A stretch of 64,000 nt of DNA from Chryseobacterium binzhouense (GCF_007474545.1 NZ_VKOG01000004.1:62001-126000), one strand, 5' to 3'. Positions 45,435 through 54,886 are shown, numbered from the stretch's first letter. Notes: a model not told the origin generated them from the letters alone. Made by a program: numbers and translations.

Positions 45435-45442
45435 CAAATTTA
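45435..45442 (-). promoter_or_regulatory. -7 box (TAAATTTG) of the Fur-OstA transcript
   Basis: An exact TAnnTTTG match on the minus strand about 16 nt before the Fur-family ATG. Confidence 0.6.
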
Positions 45443-45487
45443 TTGATTTTTATTTAAATGTAAGCTACCTCTCTTTTAACCTAAAAA

Positions 45488-47479
45488 CTATGACTTACAT
45501 CTGAAAAATTCAGATTGCTGTATCTTATTTGAGGAAATAGTCTCTTCCGTGAGCGGTGCAGATTCAACAACGACATTATGCGAGGTTACACCCCAGGATT
45601 TAAAATCATCACTTCCGATATATTTCACAAAATTGTAAATATTAAGTGTAATTTTTTGCTTAACCGTCAAAAGAATATCATTGATGTAAGTATTGTCAAT
45701 AATTACATACTTAAGATCTGGCGGAATATTGTGAGCTCTTAATGACGGGTGGCTGCTTCTCGACGGAATGGTTCCTTCCGCCATCATGTCTTTCAGCACC
45801 ATATTAAAATAATCATTAATTCTTCTGTCTACTTTAAATCCTAAAAGAAAATTGATTTTATAGATCGTTCCCGGCAGAATTTCATCAATACTGTATTTGA
45901 ATGTATAAGGATCTTCCTGATTTACAATACTTAAAATAAAATAATGATCTGCTCTTTTCGGCTGCTTTTTAATGATAGAATAAATAATTTTAGATTCAAT
46001 CTCATCATGACGTTTTGCTCTGCTTAAGTAGGCTAGATTGGTACAATATTTCGGAATTGTCTCATCTAGTTTCATATCTTTTATGATAGAGACATATTTA
46101 TCAATTTTAACATAGTTGGTAAAGTTTGCTTTCAGTAGCCTTCCGTTGTACCATGCATACATACATACTGCTATGAATCCTCCCAGAACGATTGTAAGCC
46201 ATCCGCCGTCAAAAAACTTCAGAACATTAGCATAGAAAAAACCTGATTCTATTGTAAGGTATACCGCAACAAATCCAAAAATAAAAATTTTATTAAGTCT
46301 GGTTCGGCTTAGCCAGTACGTCAGCAAAATTGTCGTCATCAGCATTGTAATAGTAATCGTTAAACCATAAGCCGCTTCCATGTGTTCTGACTTCTGGAAG
46401 TAAAGAACAACTATAAAACATAGAAACATCAATCCCCAGTTAATTCTTGGGATATACATCTGACCTTTTATTCCCGAAGGATATTCAATATGCTGATTGG
46501 GCCAGAATGAAATAGACATTGCCTCGGAAAACATGGTAAATGAACCGGTAATAACGGCCTGACTTGCAATAATTGCCGCTGCTGTAGCTAAAACAACCCC
46601 AGGCAAAACCGCCCACTCAGGCATAATTCCAAAAAACGGATTCACTCCTGTAAAAACTTTCTGATAATTATCCAGAAGCCATGCTCCCTGACCTAAATAA
46701 TTAAGAATCAACATTACTTTCACGAAAATCCAGCTTACCCGAATATTTTTTGCTCCGCAATGCCCTAAATCAGAATATAAAGCTTCCGCTCCAGTCGTAC
46801 AAAGGAAAACTGCGCCCATGATTACAATTGCACTTGGAGAATGAGTAATCAGATTGTACGCATACATCGGGTTGAATGCTTTTAATATTTCTAAATGATC
46901 AAAAATATGCATGGCCCCAAATCCGCCTAATACCACAAACCAGGTAACCATGATAGGACCAAAAAATTTCCCGATAGATGCGGTTCCAAATTGCTGAACC
47001 AGGAAAACAACAAATAGAATGACTAATGTAATGTAAACTACCGGCGTATTGGGATTGTAGATCTTTAAGCCTTCAATAGCAGACATTACTGTTAACGAAG
47101 GAGTAATGACACTATCTGCAACCAATGTAGAGGCTCCTATAATTGCGATGACATACAGCCATTTTTTCTTAAGTCTTTTTACCAGAGAGTATAAAGATAA
47201 GATTCCGCCTTCTCCTTTGTTATCAGCTCTTAAAGCAATAATAACATACTTTACGGTTGTCTGCAATGTTAATGTCCAGATGATACAGGATAAAGCTCCT
47301 TCAATATATTCATCAAAAGGCATGAGTGCACCTTCTTTTCTTGCATTTACTATAGCTTTCATTACGTAAAGCGGTGAAGTACCAATATCTCCAAATACAA
47401 TTCCCAGAGAAACTATAACTCCAACAAATGAAAGCTTTTTAAGATCAAAATGGTGACCTCCTTCTGTAACTTCTGACAT
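45488..47479 (-). CDS. kup: KUP-type potassium transporter
   Basis: The 663-residue transporter has about 12 membrane helices and the family signatures GDIGTSPLYV (residues about 28-37), GGILSLYSLVKR, and the DSVITPSLTVMSAIEGL stretch. The C-terminal soluble part (from about 470) is large, as usual. It imports K+ in symport with H+. A -7 box lies at 47502-47509. Confidence 0.95.
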   Translation of the reverse strand: MSEVTEGGHHFDLKKLSFVGVIVSLGIVFGDIGTSPLYVMKAIVNARKEGALMPFDEYIEGALSCIIWTLTLQTTVKYVIIALRADNKGEGGILSLYSLVKRLKKKWLYVIAIIGASTLVADSVITPSLTVMSAIEGLKIYNPNTPVVYITLVILFVVFLVQQFGTASIGKFFGPIMVTWFVVLGGFGAMHIFDHLEILKAFNPMYAYNLITHSPSAIVIMGAVFLCTTGAEALYSDLGHCGAKNIRVSWIFVKVMLILNYLGQGAWLLDNYQKVFTGVNPFFGIMPEWAVLPGVVLATAAAIIASQAVITGSFTMFSEAMSISFWPNQHIEYPSGIKGQMYIPRINWGLMFLCFIVVLYFQKSEHMEAAYGLTITITMLMTTILLTYWLSRTRLNKIFIFGFVAVYLTIESGFFYANVLKFFDGGWLTIVLGGFIAVCMYAWYNGRLLKANFTNYVKIDKYVSIIKDMKLDETIPKYCTNLAYLSRAKRHDEIESKIIYSIIKKQPKRADHYFILSIVNQEDPYTFKYSIDEILPGTIYKINFLLGFKVDRRINDYFNMVLKDMMAEGTIPSRSSHPSLRAHNIPPDLKYVIIDNTYINDILLTVKQKITLNIYNFVKYIGSDDFKSWGVTSHNVVVESAPLTEETISSNKIQQSEFFRCKS

Positions 47480-47501
47480 TTCAGCTAATTATTTAAAGGC
47501 G

Positions 47502-47509
47502 CAAATTTA
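47502..47509 (-). promoter_or_regulatory. -7 box (TAAATTTG) of kup
   Basis: An exact TAnnTTTG match about 22 nt before the kup ATG. Confidence 0.55.
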
Positions 47510-47554
47510 TATCAAAATTATGACCCTTCCTCATATTAGTTATGAATAGTATAA

Positions 47555-47585
47555 ATGAAAAAACTTCCTTTCGGAAGTTTTTCTC
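47555..47585 (-). terminator. Terminator after pdhB
   Basis: AAAAAACTTCC pairs with GGAAGTTTTT around TTTC, with T-runs on the minus strand. Confidence 0.8.
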
Positions 47586-47601
47586 TATAATCTTGCGGTA
47601 A

Positions 47602-48582
47602 TTATTTAACGTACATTGCTTTTTTGATTTCTTCTTTAACTTTTTCAAGTTTCGGAAACCACTCTGCGAATAATGCTGCAGAATAAGGTGCCGGAGCGTC
47701 CGGAGTCGTAATTCTTTTGATCGGAGCATCCAAATAATCAAATGCTTTCTGCTGTACCATATAAGTAATCTCAGAAGATACAGAACCAAAAGGCCAGGCT
47801 TCTTCCAAAATCACAAGTCTGTTTGTTTTCTTAACAGAAGCCAAAACAGTATCAAAATCTAACGGACGAACCGTTCTTAAATCAATTACTTCAACAGAAA
47901 TACCCTCTTTAGCCATATCTTCAGCTGCCTGAATTGCCAGTTTCATGATTTTACCAAAAGAAACCAATGTTACATCTGTACCTTCTCTTTTGATGTCTGC
48001 TTTTCCGATAGGTAAGTAATATTCTTCTTCAGGAATTTCCATTTTATCTCCGTACATCTGCTCAGATTCCATAAAAATTACCGGATCATTATCCTGAATA
48101 GCTGTTTTAAGTAAACCTTTTGCATCATAAGGATTAGAAGGAACCACCACTTTCAGACCGGGACAGTTGGCAAACCAGTTTTCAAAAGCCTGAGAGTGCG
48201 TTGCTCCAAGCTGACCCGCTGAAGCTGTAGGCCCGCGGAAAACGATAGGACAATTCCACTGACCGCCACTCATCTGACGGATTTTCGCAGCATTATTAAT
48301 AATTTGATCTATACCTACCAAAGAGAAATTGAAAGTCATAAATTCTACGATCGGTCTGTTGCCGTTCATCGCTGCTCCTACTGCAATACCTGTGAAACCA
48401 AGCTCAGCAATGGGTGTATCTATCACTCTTTTAGCACCAAACTCATCCAGCATTCCTTTTGAAGCTTTGTAAGCACCGTTGTATTCTGCTACTTCCTCTC
48501 CCATTAGAAAAATGGATTCGTCTTTACGCATTTCCTCGCTCATTGCCTGTGCAATTACCTCACGAAAAGTATATTCTGCCAT
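47602..48582 (-). CDS. Pyruvate dehydrogenase E1 component, beta subunit
   Basis: The 326 residues match the E1-beta of 2-oxo acid dehydrogenases: FLMGEEVAEYNGAYKASKGML, TPIAELGFTGIAVGAAMNG, RGPTASAGQLGATHSQAFE, and C-terminal PDAPAPYSAALFAEW. It binds thiamine diphosphate with an alpha subunit, not present here, to make acetyl-CoA. Pyruvate specificity is by homology. Single gene. Confidence 0.92.
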   Translation of the reverse strand: MAEYTFREVIAQAMSEEMRKDESIFLMGEEVAEYNGAYKASKGMLDEFGAKRVIDTPIAELGFTGIAVGAAMNGNRPIVEFMTFNFSLVGIDQIINNAAKIRQMSGGQWNCPIVFRGPTASAGQLGATHSQAFENWFANCPGLKVVVPSNPYDAKGLLKTAIQDNDPVIFMESEQMYGDKMEIPEEEYYLPIGKADIKREGTDVTLVSFGKIMKLAIQAAEDMAKEGISVEVIDLRTVRPLDFDTVLASVKKTNRLVILEEAWPFGSVSSEITYMVQQKAFDYLDAPIKRITTPDAPAPYSAALFAEWFPKLEKVKEEIKKAMYVK

Positions 48583-48605
48583 AGTTATTTGAAAAATTTA
48601 GAGTA

Positions 48606-48613
48606 CAAAAATA
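48606..48613 (-). promoter_or_regulatory. -7 box (TATTTTTG) of pdhB
   Basis: An exact TAnnTTTG match on the minus strand about 24 nt before the ATG. Confidence 0.5.
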
Positions 48614-48692
48614 GTATTTTTATTATTTATATTACAAAAAAAGACAACTCATTACTGAATTGCCTTGTATTTTAATAAGGATTTTAAAGTTT

Positions 48693-49112
48693 TTAGTTCA
48701 CTTTCTGCCAAACCTGAGTTCTACCTAAAAGAGAAAAGCCCATATATCCTCTTACATTAAGTTTATCACCATCTTTTGTAATGGTACATTTATATGTTTT
48801 TCCGGTTTTAGGATCAGTAATGGTACCTCCTGTAAATTCACTCCCGTCTTTTGCTAAACCTCTGATGATTTCCATTCCCAAGATCGGTTTTCCTTTTCTG
48901 TCATCTTTACATCCTGAGCAGTTGGGATCTGCAGGCTTTATCAGTAACTGGGAAACCTTACCGTAATATTTCCCGTCGGACTTTTTATAGATTTCTACTA
49001 TAGATTTGGCTTGTTTAGTTTCGTCATCTATGGTTTTCCACTTTCCTTCAATCTGTGCGAAAGACATTACGCCGAATAAAGAAAATACTAAGGTTGTTAA
49101 TAATTTTTTCAT
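48693..49112 (-). CDS. DUF2147 secreted protein
   Basis: The 139-residue protein has a signal peptide (MKKLLTTLVFSLFGVMSFA) and the DUF2147 beta-rich body: IEGKWKTIDDETKQAKSIVEIYKKSDGKYYG, with a CSGC pair and VRGYMGFSLLGRTQVW. Function is unknown, but it would be periplasmic or outer. Confidence 0.9.
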   Translation of the reverse strand: MKKLLTTLVFSLFGVMSFAQIEGKWKTIDDETKQAKSIVEIYKKSDGKYYGKVSQLLIKPADPNCSGCKDDRKGKPILGMEIIRGLAKDGSEFTGGTITDPKTGKTYKCTITKDGDKLNVRGYMGFSLLGRTQVWQKVN

Positions 49113-49274
49113 ATAAGTTCTGTTTAATTTTAATTATAGATTAATAAATGATTGATTAGTTAAAAATAGAAATAATTTTTAAAGAGACAAACAATTTTGC
49201 TATTCTTTACATAAATAACAATAGATATACCGCTTTTTTCATTAAAAAAAATCTATTGTTGCTCTATTTTGTAA

Positions 49275-51203
49275 TCAATTTAATTTTCTGTTAATCACAC
49301 GGCTCATATAATCCTGATACCACGCTTTAGCCACTTGTTTACCTTTTTCAGTTTCAGGAGTTTTTATCTGATCTGCTAAATTCTTCTCAAAGCCTAAATC
49401 AGTTTTATGATAAATCCCGGTGATTTCTTTTCCATCAAAACGATAGATATAATTACCATAAATAAACTGTTCAGAACTCCCATCTGAATTTACAATAATA
49501 GGAACATAATTATTTTCGCTTACAACGCTTCTTCCCCAGCTTCTGATTTTCTTATTATATCCAATCAGATCTGCCAAAGTAGGATAAATATCAATCTGCT
49601 GTGCTAATTCTTCATTAATACCTTTAAGCTGATATTCAGGATCAGGAGAATAAAACATCAGCGGAACAGCAAAACGGTTCATCGCTTTTTCATATTCCGG
49701 ATAAAAAACCTGATTGGTATGATCTCCTGTAAAAACAAAAATGGTGTTTTTGAACCACGGCTGTTTCTTAGCTGTTTCAAAATACTGTCTGATGGCATGA
49801 TCCGTATATTGCATTGGCTCATGCATTTGAATGTTTCCTTTTTTAAATTTACCGTTGTATTTTTCAGGAATTTTAAACGGATGATGTGATGAAGCGGTAA
49901 AAACGGTAGCCATAAAAGGCTGCTTTTTCCCTACGTGTTTGGCAAAATACTGCAGAAATGGTTCGTCCCAGATTGCCCACATCCCGTCAAAATCCTGATC
50001 ACCATGATATTCGTCTTTTCCGAAATAATGCTTGAAGCCCAGAATATTTCCAAAACCCATAAAGCCCATTGAACCATTGGGTGCGCCATGGTAAAAAGAA
50101 GTATCATATCCCAGATCGTTACATACCGAAACAATCGACTGAATTTTCTGATTGGAATAAGGTGAACTTGTAAAAGCATCCGTTAAACTCGGAATTCCTG
50201 CTAAAATACTGCTCATTCCGTGGATCGACTGCCTTCCATTGGCAAAAGTATTGGGAAAAATAAGGCTTTCATTCGCTAAGCTGTCAATAAAAGGAGTGTA
50301 AGAAACATAATCTTTTATGTTTTTATTCCTGTTGAATGCTCCCGAATATTCTCTGCCAAAAGACTCAACAATGAAAATAACAATATTAGGTTTGTCCTGA
50401 ACTTCTCTGTTATAAGTTTTGTAGGGATTGATATTTTCATCAATAAATTGCTGATCAACAAAATGTACTTCTTTAAAATTGTTACTTCCCAATGTTCTGA
50501 AAAACGAAAAAGTAGAATTAAGAACAATATTTCCCTGCAAAGGATTTTTCACAAACTTATTGGCATCCACAAGGTTGATTGGTCTTGTGCTGTGCTTGAA
50601 ATCTCCTCTGATTCCGCCAACAATCAGAACCGCAGAAATACACAAAGTCACCACAGACCAAACAAAGTAAGGAACAAGCTTTACAGGCTTCTGCTCGCTT
50701 ATTTTGAACTTTTTGTAAAGGAAAATCCATAAAAACATCAAAATAACAAACCAAATGATCACGAAAGGATGCTCTGCGACTGAAACAGTAAAAACATTAA
50801 GGATATTAGTCTCGTTTTTTGCCACCTGAAAAGCCGCCGATGTCAATCTTGCCTGAGAAAATTTATAATACACAAAATCGCCGAAATTCATGGCATAAGT
50901 GATTCCGTTGGTAATAAAATACAGCCAGATAAGCAATTTCTGATACCCTCTTTTAGTATTAATAATTACAGGAATTAGACTTAGAAAAATAAATAATGAA
51001 TTGACGTACAAAATTGCAGTCAGATCAAATGCAATCCCGTGAAAAGCCAAACTTAGATAGTCTGAAACACTTTCTACTTTGATTAAATTTTTATTGAAAA
51101 ACCAAAACAAAAGTCTTGCTGCCTGATAAAAGACAAATGCCAGAAAAATCCTGTAACATAGGATCAGGATTTCCTCTTTTCTGAATTCTTTAAAAAATTT
51201 CAT
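49275..51203 (-). CDS. LTA-synthase-family sulfatase-fold membrane protein
   Basis: The protein has about five N-terminal membrane helices, a linker, and an extracytoplasmic sulfatase-like domain from about residue 260, with NIVIFIVESFGREYSG, ANGRQSIHGMSSILAG (likely catalytic nucleophile, the Ser), FVFTGDHTNQVF and a His-rich part. The family transfers phospho-alcohols to lipid or glycan; in Gram-negatives the product is uncertain. The frame reads further upstream to a TTG at 51278 inside a -7 box, so I chose ATG 51203 (MKFFKEFRKEE), 642 residues; ATG 51236 is an alternative. Confidence 0.85.
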   Translation of the reverse strand: MKFFKEFRKEEILILCYRIFLAFVFYQAARLLFWFFNKNLIKVESVSDYLSLAFHGIAFDLTAILYVNSLFIFLSLIPVIINTKRGYQKLLIWLYFITNGITYAMNFGDFVYYKFSQARLTSAAFQVAKNETNILNVFTVSVAEHPFVIIWFVILMFLWIFLYKKFKISEQKPVKLVPYFVWSVVTLCISAVLIVGGIRGDFKHSTRPINLVDANKFVKNPLQGNIVLNSTFSFFRTLGSNNFKEVHFVDQQFIDENINPYKTYNREVQDKPNIVIFIVESFGREYSGAFNRNKNIKDYVSYTPFIDSLANESLIFPNTFANGRQSIHGMSSILAGIPSLTDAFTSSPYSNQKIQSIVSVCNDLGYDTSFYHGAPNGSMGFMGFGNILGFKHYFGKDEYHGDQDFDGMWAIWDEPFLQYFAKHVGKKQPFMATVFTASSHHPFKIPEKYNGKFKKGNIQMHEPMQYTDHAIRQYFETAKKQPWFKNTIFVFTGDHTNQVFYPEYEKAMNRFAVPLMFYSPDPEYQLKGINEELAQQIDIYPTLADLIGYNKKIRSWGRSVVSENNYVPIIVNSDGSSEQFIYGNYIYRFDGKEITGIYHKTDLGFEKNLADQIKTPETEKGKQVAKAWYQDYMSRVINRKLN

Positions 51204-51275
51204 TAAATATATCGTTATTTTTAAAGACGAAAACATCAAAAACTTAATTTTAGCTGATGAATGATTTTCGCTGTG

Positions 51276-51283
51276 CAAATTTA
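51276..51283 (-). promoter_or_regulatory. -7 box (TAAATTTG) of the LTA-synthase-like gene
   Basis: An exact TAnnTTTG match on the minus strand. It overlaps the TTG at 51278 and rules it out as a start. Confidence 0.55.
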
Positions 51284-51347
51284 AGTTAAATTCATCGCAA
51301 GTTAATTTTTACTTCACATTAATTAAGGTTAAAGTTTTTAAAAACTG

Positions 51348-51355
51348 TAATTTTG
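51348..51355 (+). promoter_or_regulatory. -7 box (TAATTTTG) of pssA
   Basis: An exact TAnnTTTG match, 5 nt before the ATG, so the transcript may be leaderless. Confidence 0.55.
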
Positions 51356-51360
51356 TTCCC

Positions 51361-52101
51361 ATGAATTTTATTAAAAATAATCTGGCTAATGCACTCACGC
51401 TGGGAAATCTTTTTTCAGGCTGTGTTGGTGCCGTACATTTGATGACAGGTGATTATCAGACAACCGCTGTCTGCATTGTTTTATCTCTGGTTTTGGATTT
51501 TTTTGACGGATTTGTAGCCCGGGCTTTAAAAGCCAACTCCAATTTGGGAACCCAGCTCGATTCTTTGGCAGATATGGTAAGTTTCGGATTGATTCCCGGA
51601 TTAACAATTTTTGTTTCTCTTCTCGAAGTTGACAATAGCAATTCTTTAAATTTTATAGATTACGGATATTTACTTCTCAACGAACAGCGTTGGATTTCTT
51701 ATTTTGGGTTTATTATTACGCTTTTTTCTTGTTTAAGACTGGCAATTTTCAATCTGGATGAGGATCAGAAATATTATTTTAAGGGTTTAAATACGCCTTC
51801 GAACACAATTTTGATTTTTGGTTTGTATTTGGCTCATAAAGAATTATCAGCATTTGGTTTTTTATTCGAAAATGAAATTTACTTATTGATTTTAACAGCA
51901 ATTTCCTCATGGCTTCTCATTTCTCCTATAAAAATGATTGCCATGAAATTCAAATCGATGAAATTACAGGATAATTATCCCAAACTGGCTTTACTGATTG
52001 GTGCTATTCTTATTCTGGCAATTTTTAAAATGGCAGGAATCCCTTTAGTAATTGTCTATTATATCGTAATTTCTTTAATATTCCAGAAACAACTTAAATA
52101 A
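51361..52101 (+). CDS. pssA: CDP-diacylglycerol-serine O-phosphatidyltransferase
   Basis: PssA makes phosphatidylserine, the precursor of phosphatidylethanolamine, in the inner membrane. The 246 residues have the CDP-alcohol signature DFFDGFVARALKANSNLGTQLDSLADMVS (fits D-x2-D-G-x2-A-R-x8-G-x3-D-x3-D) and about six to eight membrane helices. Bacteroidetes enzymes are usually the smaller type II-like form. Single gene. Confidence 0.9.
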   Translation: MNFIKNNLANALTLGNLFSGCVGAVHLMTGDYQTTAVCIVLSLVLDFFDGFVARALKANSNLGTQLDSLADMVSFGLIPGLTIFVSLLEVDNSNSLNFIDYGYLLLNEQRWISYFGFIITLFSCLRLAIFNLDEDQKYYFKGLNTPSNTILIFGLYLAHKELSAFGFLFENEIYLLILTAISSWLLISPIKMIAMKFKSMKLQDNYPKLALLIGAILILAIFKMAGIPLVIVYYIVISLIFQKQLK

Positions 52102-52179
52102 TTATCAATTTTGAGTCTGATAAATTAATCACTTCTAAAACTCATCATTCATATTCAATCATTTATAACTTACAAACAA

Positions 52180-52944
52180 ATGAACTTAAAACTACATAAA
52201 CCTCTTTGCATTTTTGATCTTGAAACCACAGGAACCAACATCGGAAAAGACCGAATTGTTGAAATATGCATCTTAAAAGTGAATCCTGATTCTTCCAGAG
52301 AAAGCAAAACGTGGAAGGTAAATCCGGGAGTTCCCATCCCAAAAGAATGCAGCGAAATTCACGGAATTTATGATGAAGATGTAAAAGATGCACCAACTTT
52401 CAAGGAAATTGCTCCCAAAATAGTTGAAATGATTTCAGGCGCAGATTTGGCAGGGTTCAATTCTAACCGTTTTGATGTTCCTTTATTGGCTGAAGAATTG
52501 CTTCGCGCAGATTTTGATTTTGACCTAAACAAATTCAAACTGGTTGATGCACAAACGATTTTCCATAAAAAAGAACCAAGAAATCTGAGTGCGGCATACC
52601 AGTTTTATTGCGGAAAAACATTAGAAAATGCACACTCTGCCGAAGCGGATGTATTGGCAACTTTTGAAGTATTAGACGCACAGGTCGGAAAATATGACGA
52701 CCTTTCTAATGAAGTTGCTGAACTGAGCGAATTTTCGACTCAGAATAAATTTGCCGATTTAGCGGGAATGATACATTATAACGCAAAAAATCAGGAAATT
52801 TTTGCTTTCGGAAAATACAAAGGACAGGTGGTGAAAGAAGTTTTCCAAAAAGATCTCGGATATTTCGGATGGCTGCAAAATGCTGACTTCCCTTTATACA
52901 CCAAAAAAGTTTTCACTAAAATACAACTTTCCAATAAATTTTAG
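52180..52944 (+). CDS. DnaQ-like 3'-5' exonuclease
   Basis: The 254-residue protein has the DEDDh exonuclease motifs: FDLETTG (residues 12-18, with Asp/Glu), AGFNSNRFDVPLL, and HSAEADVLAT. It resembles the PolIII-epsilon/RNase T-type group. The C-terminal FGKYKGQVVKEVFQKDLGYFGWL segment (about 207-229) looks like a DUF3820-type tail found on other exonucleases. It may proofread or trim nucleic acids. Confidence 0.88.
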   Translation: MNLKLHKPLCIFDLETTGTNIGKDRIVEICILKVNPDSSRESKTWKVNPGVPIPKECSEIHGIYDEDVKDAPTFKEIAPKIVEMISGADLAGFNSNRFDVPLLAEELLRADFDFDLNKFKLVDAQTIFHKKEPRNLSAAYQFYCGKTLENAHSAEADVLATFEVLDAQVGKYDDLSNEVAELSEFSTQNKFADLAGMIHYNAKNQEIFAFGKYKGQVVKEVFQKDLGYFGWLQNADFPLYTKKVFTKIQLSNKF

Positions 52945-52992
52945 ATGATTCTTCTGCAAATCGAAGATCTGCAATAAAGTAAAAATTTCAAC

Positions 52993-53394
52993 ATGAATAA
53001 TTTAGTTAAGTTTAAATTCTACGAAACTGCGCTGCAAGCCAACCGTGATAAGCAGATTCTGGCTGAAAACGGCATCAACAGTTTTATTGCCAACGAACAG
53101 CTTATTCAGTCGGATTGGCTGCTTTCTCAGGCTGTTGGCGGAATTCAGCTGCAGGTTTTTGAAAATGATTTTGACGAAGCTGAAAAGATTCTGAGTGAAT
53201 ATAAAGAAAACGAAAACTTTGCTCTTGAAGTAGAACATACCATTGAGAATCCCGATTTTGATTTTGTCTGTCCGGAATGCGGCTCCAATCACCTTTACAA
53301 AGACGACAGCTCAACCAGTTTTTTCGGAATTTCTATTTTATCAAGCGAAAATTACGTGTGCTATTATTGCGGAAATAAGTTTAAGATTGGATGA
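52993..53394 (+). CDS. DUF2007-domain protein with zinc ribbon
   Basis: The 133-residue protein starts with a DUF2007-like (putative signal-transducing) domain: ETALQANRDKQILAENGINSFIANEQLIQ and LQVFENDFDEAEKIL. The C-terminal part has two CxxC pairs, CPECGSNHLY and CYYCGNKF, which form a zinc ribbon. The function is unknown. It starts 48 nt after the exonuclease. Confidence 0.85.
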   Translation: MNNLVKFKFYETALQANRDKQILAENGINSFIANEQLIQSDWLLSQAVGGIQLQVFENDFDEAEKILSEYKENENFALEVEHTIENPDFDFVCPECGSNHLYKDDSSTSFFGISILSSENYVCYYCGNKFKIG

Positions 53395-53401
53395 TAAAAT
53401 T

Positions 53402-53460
53402 CCCCTCCTTTGGAGGGGTGGCAAAATTTCTCTGAAATTTTTGACGGGGTGGTTAGAAAG
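53402..53460. repeat. Flavobacterial palindromic repeat
   Basis: A perfect 7-bp inverted repeat (CCCCTCC/GGAGGGG, loop TTT) is followed by GTGGCAAAATTTC, a second inverted repeat (AAATTTC/GAAATTT), and GACGGGGTGGTT. From memory, this text is widespread in Flavobacterium and Chryseobacterium genomes as a repeat. Confidence 0.6.
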
Positions 53461-53529
53461 TGAATTGCTATATTTTTTTTTTCCCATTTAAATTGAAAGG
53501 TACAATTAAAATTATGCACTCCTCTCTTC

Positions 53530-53610
53530 ATAGCCCCGATTGCAGCGGCATCCTTTTGTGGAGCAAAGCGGAACAAAAGATATAGCGGAAAGCGGGAAAC
53601 AGCTCCCGAA
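53530..53610 (+). ncRNA. Putative structured repeat RNA (Flavo-1-like?)
   Basis: The DNA has a stem ATCCTTTTGT (53550-53559) with ACAAAAGAT (53573-53581), one bulge, and flanking strands AGCCCCGAT / GCGGGAAACAGCT that could close an outer helix. I recall related text in many Flavobacteriia genomes, and the Flavo-1 motif of Bacteroidetes is a candidate. This identity is unverified. It could be a repeat DNA element rather than a transcript. Confidence 0.4.
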
Positions 53611-53693
53611 AGAAAACACTTGATTTGGATTAATAACTCTCATAAGATAATATAATTTTACATACTGTTTTTAAAACAAAATAAAATCTGCAT

Positions 53694-54299
53694 ATGAAAA
53701 TAATCTGTATAGGAAGAAATTACAGCGAACACGCAAAAGAACTGGGAAATGCCATTCCTGACAAACCGGTAATTTTTATGAAGCCTGATACAGCGGTTTT
53801 AAAAGGAAATGATTTTTATATCCCGGAATTTTCAAACGATGTACATTACGAACTGGAAGTAGTCGTAAAAATATCAAAAGGAGGAAAATACATCCAAAAA
53901 GAAACTGCTCACAAGCATTATGAAGAAATTGGTCTGGGTATAGATTTTACAGCGAGAGATTTGCAGAGCGACTTAAAATCTAAAGGGCTTCCGTGGGAAC
54001 TGGCGAAAGGCTTTGATGGTTCTGCAGTGGTAGGAAATTTCTTTAAAAAAGATAATTATGATCTACAGAATCTCAATTTTTCTCTTTTGAAAAATAAAGA
54101 GAAAGTGCAGAACGGTAATACCAAAAACATGATGTTTGCGATTGATGACATTATTGCCTTCGTTTCGCAGTATTTTACTCTCAGGGTAGGTGATCTTATT
54201 TTCACGGGAACTCCTGAAGGTGTAGGAAAAGTCTCTGAAAACGATATTCTTGAAGCCTATCTGGAAGATGAAAAAACTTTGGATATAAGAATTTTATAA
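53694..54299 (+). CDS. Fumarylacetoacetate-hydrolase-family protein
   Basis: The 201-residue protein has the FAH fold: KIICIGRNYSEHAKELGNAIPD, IFMKPDTAVLKG, VHYELEVVVKISK (metal ligands Glu), LGIDFTARDLQ, GLPWELAKGFDGSAVVG, and IFTGTPEGVGKV. It would cleave or rearrange a 3-oxo-type or related compound; the substrate is not defined here. Confidence 0.88.
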   Translation: MKIICIGRNYSEHAKELGNAIPDKPVIFMKPDTAVLKGNDFYIPEFSNDVHYELEVVVKISKGGKYIQKETAHKHYEEIGLGIDFTARDLQSDLKSKGLPWELAKGFDGSAVVGNFFKKDNYDLQNLNFSLLKNKEKVQNGNTKNMMFAIDDIIAFVSQYFTLRVGDLIFTGTPEGVGKVSENDILEAYLEDEKTLDIRIL

Positions 54300-54367
54300 C
54301 CTGTAAAATTTCTTTTTTGGCCGTTTTTTTGTTATCTTTAAAGGAACAAAATTACAAATCAAAGATT

Positions 54368-54805
54368 ATGATAAATATTGTATTACCTGTAGATTTTGGT
54401 GACAAAACCGATCAGCTTATTGACGGAGCTGTAAAATTTGCTAAAGAAGTAAATGGTAAAATCTGCCTTATTCATGTAGCTCCTACCGATATCGGCTTTG
54501 CAATTGGCGACATGGGATATCAGTATTTTCCGGAAATTGAGGAAAATGAAATCCGTGAAGAACTGGTGCTTCTTAATAAATTAAACCAAAGAATTCTGGC
54601 TCAGAATGTTGATTGTGAGCATATTCTGAAACAAGGTATTGCAAAAGATATTATTCTGGAATATGCTGAAATGAAAAACGCACATTATATTGTGATGGGA
54701 TCTCACGGCAGAAGCGGAATTTACGATGTTTTTGTAGGAAGTCTTACCAAAGGTTTGACCAAGAGTTCAAAAATACCGGTGTTGGTGCTTCCTATCCACG
54801 ACTGA
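54368..54805 (+). CDS. Universal stress protein
   Basis: The 145-residue USP-A-type protein starts INIVLPVDFGDKTDQLI and ends with GSHGRSGIYDVFVGSLTKGLTKSSKIPVLVLP. The G-2x-G-9x-G(S/T)-like ATP-binding pattern is present near the end. The frame runs back to a TTG at 54317, but an ATG start with the family N-terminus begins at 54368, after a TATCTTTA near-consensus box. Confidence 0.88.
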   Translation: MINIVLPVDFGDKTDQLIDGAVKFAKEVNGKICLIHVAPTDIGFAIGDMGYQYFPEIEENEIREELVLLNKLNQRILAQNVDCEHILKQGIAKDIILEYAEMKNAHYIVMGSHGRSGIYDVFVGSLTKGLTKSSKIPVLVLPIHD

Positions 54806-54832
54806 AACTGAAGAGAATAATAAAAGCCGCAT

Positions 54833-54871
54833 AAAAAAGACCGATCAAAGAAATATTGACCGGTCTTTTTC
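54833..54871. terminator. Bidirectional terminator
   Basis: AAAAAGACCG with CGGTCTTTTT plus an inner GATCA/TGACC-like pairing, with A- and T-runs, between the stress protein and the convergent membrane protein. Confidence 0.75.
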
Positions 54872-54886
54872 TATATAACCAATTAA

